Shown here: positions 36,668 through 44,705 of the stretch, one piece after another
Layout of the letters: each line of letters starts with the position of its first letter
How positions within the stretch are numbered: the stretch's first letter is position 1
Translations under genes and position numbers: made by a program
Notes under the pieces: model-generated
Told to the model about the DNA's origin: nothing
What the model saw: only the letters and a program-made list of their open reading frames with translations
The model's database searches: none
Assembly (NCBI RefSeq): GCF_016724845.1
Contig: NZ_CP068082.1
Location: 3,658,001 to 3,722,000 of the forward strand
Length of the DNA stretch: 64,000 nucleotides
DNA from: Sphingobacterium spiritivorum
GTDB lineage: Bacteria; Bacteroidota; Bacteroidia; Sphingobacteriales; Sphingobacteriaceae
Direction: 5' to 3'

Positions 36668-37345
36668 ATGGCAATTAAACTCGTTGTATTCGATATGGCC
36701 GGAACTACGGTCAGAGACAAAAATTATGTAGGAAAATCATTTACAGAGGCCATGCGTAAGCAGGGGTATAATGTAAGTGTAGAAGATGTAAACCCGATCA
36801 TGGGTTATAAGAAACCTGTAGCCATACGTATGATGCTGGAAAAATATGAGCAGGATGGTGCTAAGATTACAGATACATTGATTGATACTATTCATGAAGA
36901 TTTTGTGGCACTGATGTTAGATTTTTATCACACATCGCCTGATATCCAACCTTTGCCGGGTGTTGAAGAAACATTTGAGCAGCTACGCTCTTCCGGTATT
37001 CATATCGGACTGGATACCGGCTTTTCAAAAGATATAGCACAGGTTATCATCGACCGGTTGGATTGGAGTGATAAAATAGATGTCATGGTAGCCAGCGATG
37101 AGGTAGAAGCCGGACGTCCCTATCCTTATATGATCTACAGAATGATGGACAAATTTGGGATTCATTCTGCGGAAGAAGTGGCCAAAGTAGGAGATACTGA
37201 AGTCGATATTCATGAAGGACTGCAGGCGGGTTGTAAATATGTAGTCGGTATCACCACTGGCTCCTTCTCACGAAGTGAACTGGAACCGTACGGACCTACA
37301 CATATCATCGATCATATCTCAGATATCTTACCTATTATCCGGTAA
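36668..37345 (+). CDS. Phosphonatase-like HAD hydrolase (TIGR03351-type)
   Basis: A 225-residue HAD-superfamily hydrolase resembling phosphonoacetaldehyde hydrolase (PhnX). Motif I is VVFDMAGTTVRD with nucleophile Asp9 and the A-G-T of phosphonatases; the cap region has MGYKKPVAIRMML, in which Lys49 lies at the position expected for the Schiff-base Lys of PhnX; motif II is GLDTGFSKD and motif III/IV AGRPYPYMIYRMM and KVGDTEVDIHEG. It likely cleaves a C-P bond or phosphoester of an aldehyde-type phosphonate. It begins an operon with a DUF5690 transporter and a TIGR03364-type oxidoreductase; that trio is characteristic of the phosphonatase-like subgroup. Confidence 0.88.
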   Translation: MAIKLVVFDMAGTTVRDKNYVGKSFTEAMRKQGYNVSVEDVNPIMGYKKPVAIRMMLEKYEQDGAKITDTLIDTIHEDFVALMLDFYHTSPDIQPLPGVEETFEQLRSSGIHIGLDTGFSKDIAQVIIDRLDWSDKIDVMVASDEVEAGRPYPYMIYRMMDKFGIHSAEEVAKVGDTEVDIHEGLQAGCKYVVGITTGSFSRSELEPYGPTHIIDHISDILPIIR

Positions 37346-37350
37346 TAATT

Positions 37351-38700
37351 ATGAAACTGCTCACGCTCTTCCGAACCAAGGCAGCAAACTGGAATTATAT
37401 TACAGTATCTGTTTTTGCAGCTCTGGCAGCTTTTAGCTGTTATACCAGTATGTACGCTTTCCGGAAATCTTTTGCAGCAGCCACATTTCACGAAGCTGAA
37501 TTTCTGGGACTGGACTACAAAGTCTGGCTCGTTGTCGTACAGATGCTGGGCTATATGTGCAGTAAGTTTTATGGTATACGGTTTATTTCTGAATCTAAAG
37601 GTAAAAACAGAGCAAAGTATCTCTTGACTTTGATCGGTATCTCCTGGTTGGGACTGTTAGGATTTGCACTTATGCCTGCACCGTATAATATCGTCTGTCT
37701 GGCTATAAATGGTTTTCCGCTTGGCATGATCTGGGGATTAGTTTTCAGCTATCTGGAAGGGCGTAAAAGTACAGAATTTATGGGGGCTGTCATGTCGGTA
37801 AGTCTGATCTTTGCTTCGGGATTTGTCAAGACTGTAGGACGGACATTGATGGAGTTATTTTCGATCAATGAGTTCTGGATGCCATTCTGTACAGGGTTGG
37901 TGTTTCTGTTACCTTTTCTGATCAGTGTGTTTTGTCTGGAAATGATTCCTGTACCTACAGCTGAAGATGAGCGGTTGAGAACCAGAAGAGAGCCTATGAA
38001 TGCACAACAACGGAGAAAATTTCTTATGGTGTTTCTGCCGGGTATCATTATCACAATTGTAATCTATGTGATGCTGACAGCTTTGCGGGATATCCGGGAT
38101 AATTTTGAAGTTGAAATCTGGCAGATGATCCATGTTCAGGACAATCATATCTATGCTAAAGTCGATGGATTGATTTCTCTGGCTGTGCTGATATTAATCA
38201 GTCTGCTGATATTGGTAAGAGATAATCTCAAAGCTTTTCAACTGATCCATCTGCTGATTGTATGCGGGTTTGTGATTGCCGGATTGTCAACATATCTTTT
38301 TGACAGACAGTATATCGGTGGCGTAGCCTGGATGAGTGCAGTAGGTCTGGGATTGTATATGGCATATATCCCGTATAACGCTATTTTCTTTGAGCGTATG
38401 ATAGCCAATTTTCATGTTAAAGGAAATATCGGATTTATAATGTACCTGGCAGATTCTATAGGTTATCTTGGCAGTCTGTCTATCCTTGTCATCAAAGAAT
38501 TCAGTCCTGTCGAAATTAGCTGGGCCATGTATTTTAGTCAGTTGGTATACGTGATGGCCATTATCGGCGCCTGTTGTACCGTAGCTTCATGGATGTATTT
38601 CGTCAATAAAACAAAGTCAAAAAAGAATATATTTATACAAACTCAGGATTTAAACGTGAATGAACACTTTAACCGAAGTGTCGTGTCTACTAAATTTTAA
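37351..38700 (+). CDS. DUF5690 family major-facilitator-like transporter
   Basis: A 449-residue membrane protein with about twelve hydrophobic helices and an MFS-like layout, including AAFSCYTSMYAFRKSFAAATF in the first helix and LVVVQMLGYMCSKFYGIRFISE. It fits the Bacteroidota DUF5690 family. Its gap to the HAD gene is 5 bp and to the FAD oxidoreductase gene 14 bp. Within this operon it most likely moves the phosphonate or its degradation product across the inner membrane after SusC/D uptake (inference). Confidence 0.82.
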   Translation: MKLLTLFRTKAANWNYITVSVFAALAAFSCYTSMYAFRKSFAAATFHEAEFLGLDYKVWLVVVQMLGYMCSKFYGIRFISESKGKNRAKYLLTLIGISWLGLLGFALMPAPYNIVCLAINGFPLGMIWGLVFSYLEGRKSTEFMGAVMSVSLIFASGFVKTVGRTLMELFSINEFWMPFCTGLVFLLPFLISVFCLEMIPVPTAEDERLRTRREPMNAQQRRKFLMVFLPGIIITIVIYVMLTALRDIRDNFEVEIWQMIHVQDNHIYAKVDGLISLAVLILISLLILVRDNLKAFQLIHLLIVCGFVIAGLSTYLFDRQYIGGVAWMSAVGLGLYMAYIPYNAIFFERMIANFHVKGNIGFIMYLADSIGYLGSLSILVIKEFSPVEISWAMYFSQLVYVMAIIGACCTVASWMYFVNKTKSKKNIFIQTQDLNVNEHFNRSVVSTKF

Positions 38701-38714
38701 TAAACAAAAGAATA

Positions 38715-39875
38715 ATGGAACAGCAATCTTATGATTTAATTGTTATTGGTGGGGGAGTCTTAGGTACTTTTCATGCTTATCATGCCTTGAAACTTGGAAA
38801 AAAAGTACTCCAATTGGAAAAAGACAATTTTCCGGTAGGCTCCACCGTACGCAATTTTGGTCAGGTAGTTCCTTCAGGAATGTCTGGTAAATGGTTTCAG
38901 TACGGAGTGAGAGGATTGGATATTTATCAGGAAATTCAGCAGGAATTCGATCTTTCTGTACGCTGTAACGGAAGTGTATATATTGCCTCTGATGATGATG
39001 AGCAGACCCTGTTGCATGAACTCAAAAATTACTACGATACACTGGGGTATACACAGCAATTATTAAGTAAGCAAGAGATAGTTAGTAAATATCCCGCTAT
39101 AAAAGATTCGTATGCAAAAGAAGCATTGTTTTTTGCACAGGAGGTGAGTGTAGAACCATTGGTAATGATCCGCAGATTACAGGAATACCTTCAGGTGAAA
39201 TTCAAAAATTATACACTGCAATTTGACGCACCCGTTATTGATTGTGCGGTGAAGGGCGCAACTGCGGAAGTCGTGTTAACGAACGGGGATAAACTGCGGG
39301 CAGATAAAGTGATTCTGTGCTGCGGATATGAATTTAAGCTCCTCTTTAAAGAATTATTTGAGAGCAGCGGGCAGATCATCAGTAAATTGCAAATGATGCG
39401 TACTAAACCCTTAAAAGATATCGGCCTAAAGGGAAATATTCTGACAGGCCTTACAATAAGAAGATATGAAAGTTTCGCAGATAATTGTCCGTCTTTTGGT
39501 AAAATACCTACACCCTCACATTATGATGAGCTAAAGAAGTATGGAATACATATCCTCTTCAAGATGGCTCCTGATGGAAGTATTATTATTGGCGATTCAC
39601 ATGAGTATGCCAACGGTTCGAGATTTGATGATCTGGGATTTTCTTTAGATTCTTATATTAATGAGTTAATGCTAAACGAAGCAGAGCGCATAGTAGATTT
39701 TGATGTCAGACAACTGGCCAGCAGCTGGGCAGGTTTTTATGCTCAGCATGCAGACGGTATTCTGGAATACAATATTGATGAACGTATTCATATACGTACT
39801 TGTATAGGAGGTAAAGGCATGACAGCAAGTGCAGGATATGCTGAAGCCAGCATTGCTGATATTTATCATATTTAA
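38715..39875 (+). CDS. TIGR03364-type FAD-dependent oxidoreductase
   Basis: A 386-residue amine-oxidase-like flavoenzyme of the DAO fold. The FAD-binding motif VIGGGVLGTFHAYHALKLGKKVLQLEKD is at residues 10-37, and the C-terminal SWAGFYAQHADGILEY, RTCIGGKGMTAS close the FAD site. Members of this family occur with phosphonatase-like HADs; characterised relatives in phosphonate clusters oxidise aminoalkylphosphonates, releasing an aldehyde phosphonate. Here it probably feeds the HAD hydrolase encoded two genes upstream. The substrate, such as 2-aminoethylphosphonate or an N-alkyl form, is inferred. A terminator follows 35 bp later. Confidence 0.88.
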   Translation: MEQQSYDLIVIGGGVLGTFHAYHALKLGKKVLQLEKDNFPVGSTVRNFGQVVPSGMSGKWFQYGVRGLDIYQEIQQEFDLSVRCNGSVYIASDDDEQTLLHELKNYYDTLGYTQQLLSKQEIVSKYPAIKDSYAKEALFFAQEVSVEPLVMIRRLQEYLQVKFKNYTLQFDAPVIDCAVKGATAEVVLTNGDKLRADKVILCCGYEFKLLFKELFESSGQIISKLQMMRTKPLKDIGLKGNILTGLTIRRYESFADNCPSFGKIPTPSHYDELKKYGIHILFKMAPDGSIIIGDSHEYANGSRFDDLGFSLDSYINELMLNEAERIVDFDVRQLASSWAGFYAQHADGILEYNIDERIHIRTCIGGKGMTASAGYAEASIADIYHI

Positions 39876-39909
39876 TACCGTATGATCAGGTAAATATTGT
39901 ACTTGTAAA

Positions 39910-39945
39910 GGGGCTGTCCAAAAAGGCTGGATAGCCCCATTTTTA
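39910..39945 (+). terminator. Rho-independent terminator
   Basis: Stem GGGGCTGTCC / GGATAGCCCC with a 9-nt loop, then ATTTTT. It ends the HAD-DUF5690-oxidoreductase operon. Confidence 0.88.
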
Positions 39946-40300
39946 TGCGATTCTATAAGTACCTATTTAAAGATAGGCAATTCTACAAGGCGTTGACTTG
40001 ACTTTTTTTTGCATCCTCTTTTCGTTATTCGACAGACCCTAACCCTCTCATTTTTAAGGAGAGGGTTAGGGAGAGGTTTTGCACTTTTACAATTAACCTC
40101 TCTGCCCTTAGGGCATCTCTCCTTTAGAAAGAGAGAAAAGTTATAACACGGTCACTACAATAGAATTGAGCCGTCTAAAAAGATTGAATAAACCATTTTT
40201 CTACGATTTTATACGTACCTCCCTTACAGCATCATTTCAGATATACAATTCTCAAAGGGTTTGACTGGACCTTTGAGACACCTTCTTTGTGTTTACAGCA
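39946..40300. repeat. REP-like copy B flanked by two related blocks
   Basis: The centre (40028-40140) repeats the CT/GA-rich element of 3646-3770, with shared AAGGAGAGGGTTAGGGAGAG and TGCACTTTTA. On each side lies a related block (39947-40011 and 40200-40275) in which GATT-TATA-GTACCT and CAATTCT-CAA-GG-GTTGACT-GAC occur in the same order with about 70% visible identity. No transposase frame remains. The 40300-40652 part is non-coding, with the AraC gene promoter probably inside it. Confidence 0.55.
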
Positions 40301-40652
40301 AATGCAGTTCCTGTCGCAGTTTTGTAGCTGAAAAGCTACAACTTTTTGATTTACTGCATACTTCCGCTATTTTAATTCCCCTAATCCTGGCAGGTAAGGT
40401 ATATTTGTTATTCGTTTTAACGACATTTTGTTAAGCAATAATCCGAAAGAATGATAATGTAATCATTTGACGGAGTATCGACCTGATGGAAATATTAACT
40501 TCTAAATTTAGACTGCAGAATTCTAATGTTTGCCGGCCTGCGTATCAATACGCTGCTGTAGAAAATATGGTGCCTGATACAGGCAGACCGTTTCTAAAGT
40601 GTAAGTTGCAATTCCGGATTTTTAGTCTGCTTATACATACTCAATTCCTGAT

Positions 40653-41783
40653 ATGGGCATCATGATTTATATTGTGTATACCATACTGATGGCACTGTGC
40701 CTGCTCTCCCTGCATCTCATCTACTCGTTGAGAGAACGCAGAGCATTTGATTGGGTAGGAGCGGGCTTTTTGGTGGTCGCAGGAATCCATGTAATACATA
40801 ATTCCCTGTTCAGAAGTACATATGTGGATCATGTACTTATGTTTAAAATAGCTCCTTTTGAATTCTTGTACGGGCCGCTGTTATATCTGCTATGCATCAT
40901 TTCGGATACAAAAAGATTATCCTACTGGCACCTTTTTCATTTTGTACCGTTCGGATTGGCCTGTCTTTGTTACTTTATAATTTTATTTTCAGCTCAAAAA
41001 ACATTCCTGAATATATTTTACGATCTGCATGATTATATGGTAGCCTGTTCGTGGCTTATCTATTCGATTGCAATATGGGTGTATATGGCACTGTATCAGG
41101 ACAGCAAGCAATATCGTTCAAAGGGATTGTACTGGATTGCTACTGCAGGAGGATTGTCAGCATTGACAGTGTTGGTGATAGATGTATTCAACGTAGATGA
41201 CGAATCTAAAATGTTGCTTACAAATCTATCTAATCTGGTGATGTTTGGTCCTGTTCTTATCACCGTAAGTTTTCTGTATCTGTATTATTTCAAATTGCTT
41301 TTCCTGAAGGCCTCTGTTAAAGATAAAAATCCTGTAGATGAGGAATATCTGAGTTACAAAAGTTCCTCCCTGAACATTACACAGATGGAGGCCTATGCGA
41401 TGAAGATCACGAAATATCTGAATACAGAAAAATATCTTGATATTACACTGAGTCTGGATATACTGTCCAGGCACACCCGTATTCCAAAACATCACCTTTC
41501 CCAGGTTTTTACCCGATATTTTAAATGTAATTTTACTAAACACATTAATATGCTCCGAATCGATTATGCATGCCGGATTCTTGAGCAACAGGATTTTGCA
41601 GAAAATGTGGATAATCTGGTTGAAAAATGTGGTTTCAAGTCAAAAGCTTCTTTTTACCGGAACTTTAATCTGCTAAAAGGCTGTACACCTTTGGAATATC
41701 GTCAATCCAGAATCGCCTATCAGTCTGATTCGGAGTCAAAAGATAGATATATAGGAAAGATTGAACTAAAAATAGATAGCTAA
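40653..41783 (+). CDS. AraC-family regulator with N-terminal membrane domain
   Basis: A 376-residue protein: about seven hydrophobic helices in residues 1-215 (MIYIVYTILMALCLLSLHL and later segments), then a cytoplasmic AraC/XylS helix-turn-helix pair at about 262-352 (LDITLSLDILSRHTRIPKHHLSQVFTRYF and VDNLVEKCGFKSKASFYRNFNLLKGCTPLEYRQ). Such 7TM-AraC regulators are common in Bacteroidota and sense unknown signals. The gene stands downstream of the phosphonate-type locus and upstream of an SPFH-tail protein; there is no obvious operon, so the target is unknown. Confidence 0.88.
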   Translation: MGIMIYIVYTILMALCLLSLHLIYSLRERRAFDWVGAGFLVVAGIHVIHNSLFRSTYVDHVLMFKIAPFEFLYGPLLYLLCIISDTKRLSYWHLFHFVPFGLACLCYFIILFSAQKTFLNIFYDLHDYMVACSWLIYSIAIWVYMALYQDSKQYRSKGLYWIATAGGLSALTVLVIDVFNVDDESKMLLTNLSNLVMFGPVLITVSFLYLYYFKLLFLKASVKDKNPVDEEYLSYKSSSLNITQMEAYAMKITKYLNTEKYLDITLSLDILSRHTRIPKHHLSQVFTRYFKCNFTKHINMLRIDYACRILEQQDFAENVDNLVEKCGFKSKASFYRNFNLLKGCTPLEYRQSRIAYQSDSESKDRYIGKIELKIDS

Positions 41784-41850
41784 TTCCGATCTGTGTCCTT
41801 ATTTTTGTTCATCAGGTTATGAACTGAAAAATCAATAAAATTCTATACAT

Positions 41851-42225
41851 ATGAAAATACAAGGTTTAGTATTACTGGCAGTAGTAGCTATTGTAGTAAT
41901 TGTCGGTTTAATGTTTGGGTTACCAAGATATTCTGTATGGCAGCAGGAAATGGCAGGTAAAGCTCGTCTGGCAGAGGCCACGCAATCCCGTCAGATCCTG
42001 ATCGAACAGGCAAGAGCGGAAAAGGAAGCTGCTGTTTTACAGGCGGAAGCTATCAAAATCATGGGGGAAGCTGCTCAAAAATATCCCGAATACCGCAAGC
42101 AGGAATTTATAGGTGCATTTGGAGAAGCTTTGAAAGCCGGAACTATCAGTCAGATTATTTATGTGCCAACAGAAGCGAATATTCCGTTACTGGAAGCCGG
42201 GAAACGAAGCATTGTAACAGAATAA
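41851..42225 (+). CDS. Small membrane protein resembling the tail of an SPFH protein
   Basis: A 124-residue protein: one transmembrane helix (about 7-26), then a long Ala/Glu-rich coiled segment (WQQEMAGKARLAEATQSRQILIEQARAEKEAAVLQAEAIKIMGEAAQKYPEYRKQEFIGAFGEALKAG) typical of the helical tail of SPFH/prohibitin proteins, but lacking the SPFH core. No upstream frame carries the missing part, so this is probably a genuine mini-protein and not a fragment. It may form rings or scaffolds in the inner membrane (inference). The conserved 3'-UTR element follows. Confidence 0.72.
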   Translation: MKIQGLVLLAVVAIVVIVGLMFGLPRYSVWQQEMAGKARLAEATQSRQILIEQARAEKEAAVLQAEAIKIMGEAAQKYPEYRKQEFIGAFGEALKAGTISQIIYVPTEANIPLLEAGKRSIVTE

Positions 42226-42244
42226 TTGCAGGCGGTCAGTAATT

Positions 42245-42260
42245 TTGGCACGCATATTGA
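42245..42260 (+). promoter_or_regulatory. Possible sigma-54-like promoter motif
   Basis: TTGGCACG, four bases, then TTGAA: GG and the second element are ten bases apart, as in sigma-54 promoters, but the -12 GC is GA here. It lies just after the SPFH-tail stop, 14 bp upstream of the 3'-UTR element copy 2. It could drive a separate small RNA. One deviation from consensus makes this weak. Confidence 0.3.
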
Positions 42261-42273
42261 ATAATATATAACT

Positions 42274-42333
42274 CATAATTTAGGTTAATAATTGGTTAAA
42301 AAGCCCTGCATCTCCCCGGTGACGGGGCTTTTT
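42274..42333 (+). ncRNA. Conserved 3'-UTR element with terminator, copy 2
   Basis: The same 21-nt block as at 16183-16203 (here 42274-42294, same strand sense as transcription), followed after six bases by the stem AAGCCCT/GGGGCTT around a loop holding CATCTCCCCGGTG, then a T-run. Stem bases differ from copy 1, but length, loop motif and position after a stop codon (48 nt) agree. It may be a 3'-derived small RNA or a shared terminator. Confidence 0.55.
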
Positions 42334-42347
42334 GTTATTATAAGTAT

Positions 42348-42998
42348 TTACATATTAAAACTTGGCAATTGTTTGTGATTGAGTAAATTATAAAGCTCCG
42401 CAATATTCTTGACACCAAGTTTTTTAAACAACCTGATTTTATAAGTGCTGACAGCAGTTTTACTCAGATTTAGCACTTTTGCTATATCTTTTATACTTGA
42501 TCCTTTTAAAAGTAAAAATGAAACTTCCATCTCCCGTGGAGAAAGTATAACACTAATGGTTTGGGTTTCGTTATTCAATTCTTTTAATGTAAACTGTTGA
42601 CTTGTCTTTTCTTTACGAAAGTGTTTGGAACCTGATAACACGGTCTGTATTACATTTCGAATATATTCTATAGATTGATCCTTGGATACATATGCAAATG
42701 TTTTTTTCATAAAGCTGGCAGAGGCAAGGAATTTATTATCTTGTTTACTGAGAATAATGATTTTTAGATCTTTCTGAACACTAAGAATCTGATCTATTAT
42801 GGCAACCCAGTTCCCGTTAGGTAACTCAATTTCCATAATAAGAAGGTCATATTTAACGACGAAAAGCATAGATTGCAATTCCTCAAAACTACTTGCAATA
42901 TAAATATCAATATCCGTTAAAAATTGTTCCAACAATGTAGAAACACCTAATCTTGCGACCGGATGACTATCTGCAACTAATATATTCCTTGTTGACAT
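42348..42998 (-). CDS. Orphan NarL/LuxR-type response regulator with Glu at the phospho-site
   Basis: A 216-residue regulator: receiver domain at about 4-125 and LuxR helix-turn-helix at about 145-210 (LSPREMEVSFLLLKGSSIKDIAKVLNLSKTAVSTYKIRLFKKLGVKN). In the receiver the phospho-acceptor segment reads YDLLIMEIELPNGNW, where the usual Asp is Glu, and the acidic pair at the N-terminus is reduced to ADSH; the Lys of AYVSK remains. It has no histidine kinase next to it. A Glu could mimic the phosphorylated state, so activity may depend on expression or another ligand. Confidence 0.83.
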   Translation of the reverse strand: MSTRNILVADSHPVARLGVSTLLEQFLTDIDIYIASSFEELQSMLFVVKYDLLIMEIELPNGNWVAIIDQILSVQKDLKIIILSKQDNKFLASASFMKKTFAYVSKDQSIEYIRNVIQTVLSGSKHFRKEKTSQQFTLKELNNETQTISVILSPREMEVSFLLLKGSSIKDIAKVLNLSKTAVSTYKIRLFKKLGVKNIAELYNLLNHKQLPSFNM

Positions 42999-43584
42999 TC
43001 TTTTAACTATTTTAATCGGGTTTCTTCTATTCTTAACATTAAAAATAAAGTTGCTAACGATTAGAATATTCCAGTCAATTAAATTCTCTTAGCATAGCGA
43101 TGTCTTTTTTTCTCTGTCTGTCAGTTCTGAGAAGCATCAGTACATTTTTGCTAATTCATTGCAAAATAAGGGAACATAACAACTTACCGAATTGTTAATC
43201 TTTAGTGTTTTTATTGTCTAATATCAAGAATATGTTTCTCTGTTAGTGTGTGTGAGAGATACTTTTGCAACGTTACAGAATTTATTGAATAAAAGCAAGA
43301 ATTGTTATGTATAGAATTTTCGGTATTTTTTATAGAATTTTTGATTTTATTAAGTAGAATCACTTTAATTGATCTGAGTTTTTTAATTCCAATCTCTTTA
43401 CTATCATCAGTACACTAATGGAATTTTATTTTTATGACCTGACATAAGGATTTTCTTAGAGATGTTGATTCCAACTTAAAGAATAGAAGAATATATTAGA
43501 TATCCTTAGATGTGGTTATATTTCTTACTGAGATAACGTATTGCAGTATGTTTTTAGGGCCAACATTTATTTTTGATCTATATG
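42999..43584. other. Long AT-rich spacer, no gene recognised
   Basis: The 586-bp stretch between two leftward genes holds no coding frame with protein character. It probably carries the promoter of the response regulator and the 3' end of the ECF sigma transcript. No repeat or strong hairpin was seen. Confidence 0.4.
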
Positions 43585-44190
43585 TTAATAGAGCAGTAAA
43601 ATCAATATTACTATAGTTTTATCTAAATGTTGTCTGATATGACGCAAAGCTATTGTGATCTGATTCTCTACAGTCCTTTGAGAGATTTGTAATCTTGACG
43701 CAATCTCTTCATTTTTCAGATTTTCAAATCGGCTCATAATAAATATCTCCTGACAGCGCTTTGGAAGTTTTGACAAAATATTGCGCAATGTATTATCCAG
43801 TTCTTCAGATTCCAGTTTATCAATTGCTGTATTTGAATTGGAGGCCTTGCTGACTGTAGACAGGTCATCTGTAAAGTTTAATAGAGATTTCTCTTTAACT
43901 CTCAGATATTTGTATACATGATACCGGGTTGCGGCATGCAGATAGGCCGGGAACGTTGTAATCTGCAGATGATGACGTTTGTTCCAGATATTAAAAAAAA
44001 TATCATGTGTTATTTCTTCACTTTGTTCTTTGTCTTTAAGATACTTAAAAGCTGTCCGAAATAGTAAAGACCAGTATTTATCAAAAAGCATGGCAAAAGA
44101 TGACTGGCAATCCTGAGTCTGGGTTGCTAACCACAATTCCTGGTCAGTTTTATTCTTGTCATTGACCGATGGCTTTTTGTTTAATTGCAT
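43585..44190 (-). CDS. ECF-type sigma factor (divergent from a FecR gene)
   Basis: A 201-residue sigma-70 factor with region 2 (SSFAMLFDKYWSLLFRTAFKYLKDKEQSEEITHDIFFNIWNKRHHL) and region 4 (LPKRCQEIFIMSRFENLKNEEIASRLQISQRTVENQITIALRHIRQHL), plus a hydrophobic last segment (VILILLLY). Unlike the usual operon arrangement, the FecR gene is on the opposite strand across a 515-bp spacer, which contains two copies of a 53-bp imperfect repeat. The pair may still work together. No SusC/SusD genes follow. Confidence 0.9.
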   Translation of the reverse strand: MQLNKKPSVNDKNKTDQELWLATQTQDCQSSFAMLFDKYWSLLFRTAFKYLKDKEQSEEITHDIFFNIWNKRHHLQITTFPAYLHAATRYHVYKYLRVKEKSLLNFTDDLSTVSKASNSNTAIDKLESEELDNTLRNILSKLPKRCQEIFIMSRFENLKNEEIASRLQISQRTVENQITIALRHIRQHLDKTIVILILLLY

Positions 44191-44705
44191 ATTTGTGGCT
44201 GAAAAAGGTTAAAATCGTATATTATGAACCATTACAATTAATATTATAAAGATACCCTAAAATATAGAATTATGAATATAGAATTATGAGTACTGGCAAA
44301 ATAAATTAAATATTTATGTGTGTGTGATCCTAAAATTGTCTCTATATAAATAATTAGACACTTTAAATGTTTTAATTAAGTAGTAGAAAGTAAATTTTAA
44401 TCATATAAATAAAGATCTCTAACACTAACTGTTAATGTATGTCCTTAGGACTTCAGCCCGTTGTACACAACGGGCTTTCTTTATTGTTTTGTAATTTTCA
44501 GATTACCATATCTGATCTCTTTCATTTTATTGTCAATACGTACTTTTATTATTTATACTAAATAATATCTTACAGACGATGTATTCTTTTGCTGATCAGT
44601 GTGCTAAAAATGCTATATGAATAATAAAAATGAAAATAAATAAAATAGTTATGTGTGTAGAAACGCTAAACGGTCTCTATACATAAGAACCTTACTTGAA
44701 AAACA
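44191..44705. promoter_or_regulatory. Divergent spacer with a 53-bp imperfect direct repeat and an internal terminator
   Basis: Copy one at about 44298-44350 and copy two at about 44633-44686 share AAAATAAAT-AAATA-TTATGTGTGT and, ten to fifteen bases later, GTCTCTATA. Between them a strong rightward hairpin AGCCCGTTG/CAACGGGCT with a TTCTTT tail (about 44454-44480) looks like a terminator. This suggests a short transcript from copy one and another, toward the FecR gene, from copy two. No small coding frame was found in the first part. Confidence 0.5.

Noticed and set aside
36668..37345. Calling the HAD gene phnX outright
   Set aside because: The neighbouring FAD oxidoreductase and the lack of an AEP transaminase fit the phosphonatase-like subgroup, so classical PhnX activity is not assured.
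39946..40652. Degenerate insertion sequence with transposase
   Set aside because: No transposase-like peptide in any frame and no terminal inverted repeats; only short dispersed repeats are visible.
44454..44480. Small protein gene ahead of the internal terminator
   Set aside because: Only frames of five to seven codons lie upstream on the plus strand; none is credible.
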